Assembly: GCA_044868325.1 (NCBI GenBank)
Contig: JBIOWI010000172.1
Span: 1 to 6,121, forward strand
Origin: AWTP1-13 sp044868325
Lineage (GTDB): Bacteria; Pseudomonadota; Alphaproteobacteria; Rhizobiales; Hyphomicrobiaceae
Length of the DNA stretch: 6,121 nucleotides
Direction of reading: 5' to 3'
In this document: piece by piece, positions 5,560 through 6,121 of the stretch
How positions within the stretch are numbered: position 1 is the stretch's first letter
How the letters are laid out: each line of letters begins with the position of its first letter
Notes under the pieces: model-generated
The model's database searches: none
Told to the model about the DNA's origin: nothing
The model's input: only the letters and a program-made list of their open reading frames with translations
Position numbers and translations under genes: made by a program

Positions 5560-5940
5560 ATGATCAACCACATCTCGATCGGTGTACGCGACATTGCGCG
5601 GGCCAAGCGGTTCTACGACGCGGCCCTCGCCCCGCTGGGCTACAGCTGCCAGAGCCAATCGGAGGGCTCCCTCGGCTACGGCAGCGACGCGTCGATCGCC
5701 TTGTGGATCAGCGCCGTCGAGAGGCCGGTGCCGGAGGATGGAGGGTCGGGTCTGCACGTCTGCTTCGACGCGCCCACGCGCAAGAGCGTCGACAAGTTCC
5801 ACGCCGCCGCGCTGAAGGCCGGTGGATGCGACAACGGCAAGCCGGGGCTGCGCGCAGACTACGGGCCAGACTACTACGCCGCCTTCGTGGTCGATCCGGA
5901 AGGCTACCGGATCGAGGCCTATTGCGGCAGCAAGGCGTAA
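5560..5940 (+). CDS. VOC family protein (glyoxalase/bleomycin resistance fold)
   Basis: This 126-residue vicinal-oxygen-chelate protein is of a different subgroup from the one at 735-1103. Seen: the opening strand MINHISIGVRDIARAKRFYD with candidate ligand H4 and the usual helix; APLGY (24-28); the second-module strand GLHVCFDA with H66; and the closing strand GYRIEAYC with E119, after FVVDPEG, the standard turn of this family. Metal dependence is expected but the substrate is unknown; this short form is usually annotated only as glyoxalase-like. The ATG at 5560 is chosen because AAGGGGA lies about 9 nt upstream and the domain begins at once. The in-frame ATG at 5524 would add 12 non-family residues and overlaps the repeat. 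It is transcribed in the same direction as the lipocalin-like gene, but 119 nt and a strong inverted repeat lie between, so co-transcription is uncertain. A 12-bp hairpin starts three bases after the stop. Confidence 0.9.
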   Translation: MINHISIGVRDIARAKRFYDAALAPLGYSCQSQSEGSLGYGSDASIALWISAVERPVPEDGGSGLHVCFDAPTRKSVDKFHAAALKAGGCDNGKPGLRADYGPDYYAAFVVDPEGYRIEAYCGSKA

Positions 5941-5943
5941 GGG

Positions 5944-6014
5944 GGTGTCAGACCCTCTGGGTCTGACACCGTGGCTCCAACACTGCGTAGTGCAATGGTG
6001 TCAGACCCAGAGGG
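5944..6014. repeat. Nested palindromic repeat (GGTGTCAGACCC family)
   Basis: GGTGTCAGACCC (5944-5955), the loop TCT, and its exact complement GGGTCTGACACC (5959-5970) form a perfect 12-bp hairpin. A second copy of GGTGTCAGACCC at 5997-6008 extends to an 18-bp perfect inverted match between 5953-5970 and 5997-6014, so two mutually exclusive folds are possible, the second with a 26-nt loop. The loop includes a small CACT/AGTG stem. No T run follows. It resembles REP/BIME-type elements, and being three bases after the VOC stop it may also stabilise or end that transcript. Confidence 0.8.
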
Positions 6015-6043
6015 AGGTAGTAGCAAAATTCCCGTGGGGTCTG

Positions 6044-6111
6044 GCGTGCATTGGGGCATTTCTGCGTGGCGAGGTTGAGATGAGGTGTGTTGCAGCGTCA
6101 ATCGGGGCATT
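6044..6111. repeat. Imperfect 17-bp direct repeat near the window edge
   Basis: GCGTGCATTGGGGCATT (6044-6060) and GCGTCAATCGGGGCATT (6095-6111) match at 14 of 17 positions, 51 nt apart start to start. They lie directly after the nested palindrome in DNA with no gene visible up to the end of the window. They may be part of a larger repeat or of a mobile element continuing beyond 6121; nothing more can be said from this side. Confidence 0.4.
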
Positions 6112-6121
6112 CGCAGCCCTG

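Noticed and set aside
5919..6110. Leftward 63-codon frame starting MPRLTLQH, faintly like the MPRL start of REP-associated transposases
   Set aside because: Nothing after the first residues resembles a tyrosine transposase and the frame is just a readthrough of the palindromic repeat.

Overview
This is a compact, GC-rich window (about two thirds G+C by eye) from a bacterial chromosome. The gene set and the style of the AlkA, AraC and GT2-GtrA proteins fit an alphaproteobacterium, but nothing seen fixes the genus. There are seven intact protein genes, one broken gene and three unrelated palindromic intergenic repeats. I see no phage, plasmid, CRISPR, rRNA or tRNA feature and no complete transposase.

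Layout. Positions 57-86 hold a palindrome downstream of a leftward pair: a VOC (glyoxalase-fold) gene (735-1103) and an AlkA-type 3-methyladenine DNA glycosylase (97-738), coupled by a 4-bp ATGA overlap. Upstream of them is a second leftward unit: a CmcJ/NvfI-family putative Fe(II)/2-oxoglutarate oxygenase (1474-2319), followed 18 nt later by the remnant of an alpha/beta hydrolase (1184-1455). The remnant keeps its ribosome binding site, its start and both protein ends but has lost the middle. A 233-nt gap (2320-2552) shows only GC-rich stems and no convincing promoter. Next is a leftward GT2 glycosyltransferase fused to a GtrA membrane domain (2553-3689), a polyprenyl-phosphate sugar synthase type. 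Its 262-nt upstream region (3690-3951) is AT-richer and carries two short tandem repeats and two weak promoter candidates.

The right third is organised around a divergent 91-nt control region (4804-4894). An AraC-family regulator (3952-4803, probably leaderless) reads left and a lipocalin-like/DUF1579-type protein (4895-5440) reads right. The stop codon of the latter lies inside a large inverted repeat (5438-5524) built of 7-bp units. A second, unrelated VOC gene (5560-5940) follows, then a nested palindrome (5944-6014) and an imperfect direct repeat (6044-6111) that runs to the window edge.

How the genes relate. AlkA repairs alkylated bases, and VOC proteins often handle small electrophiles or antibiotics, so the first pair could be a small damage-response unit; this is inference. 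The oxygenase plus hydrolase looks like a former two-gene catabolic or tailoring operon that has lost its second enzyme. The AraC gene probably controls its divergent neighbour. I did not find a convincing undescribed system. The best leads are the deleted hydrolase beside the oxygenase, the heptad-built inverted repeat, and the tandem repeats in front of the glycosyltransferase.
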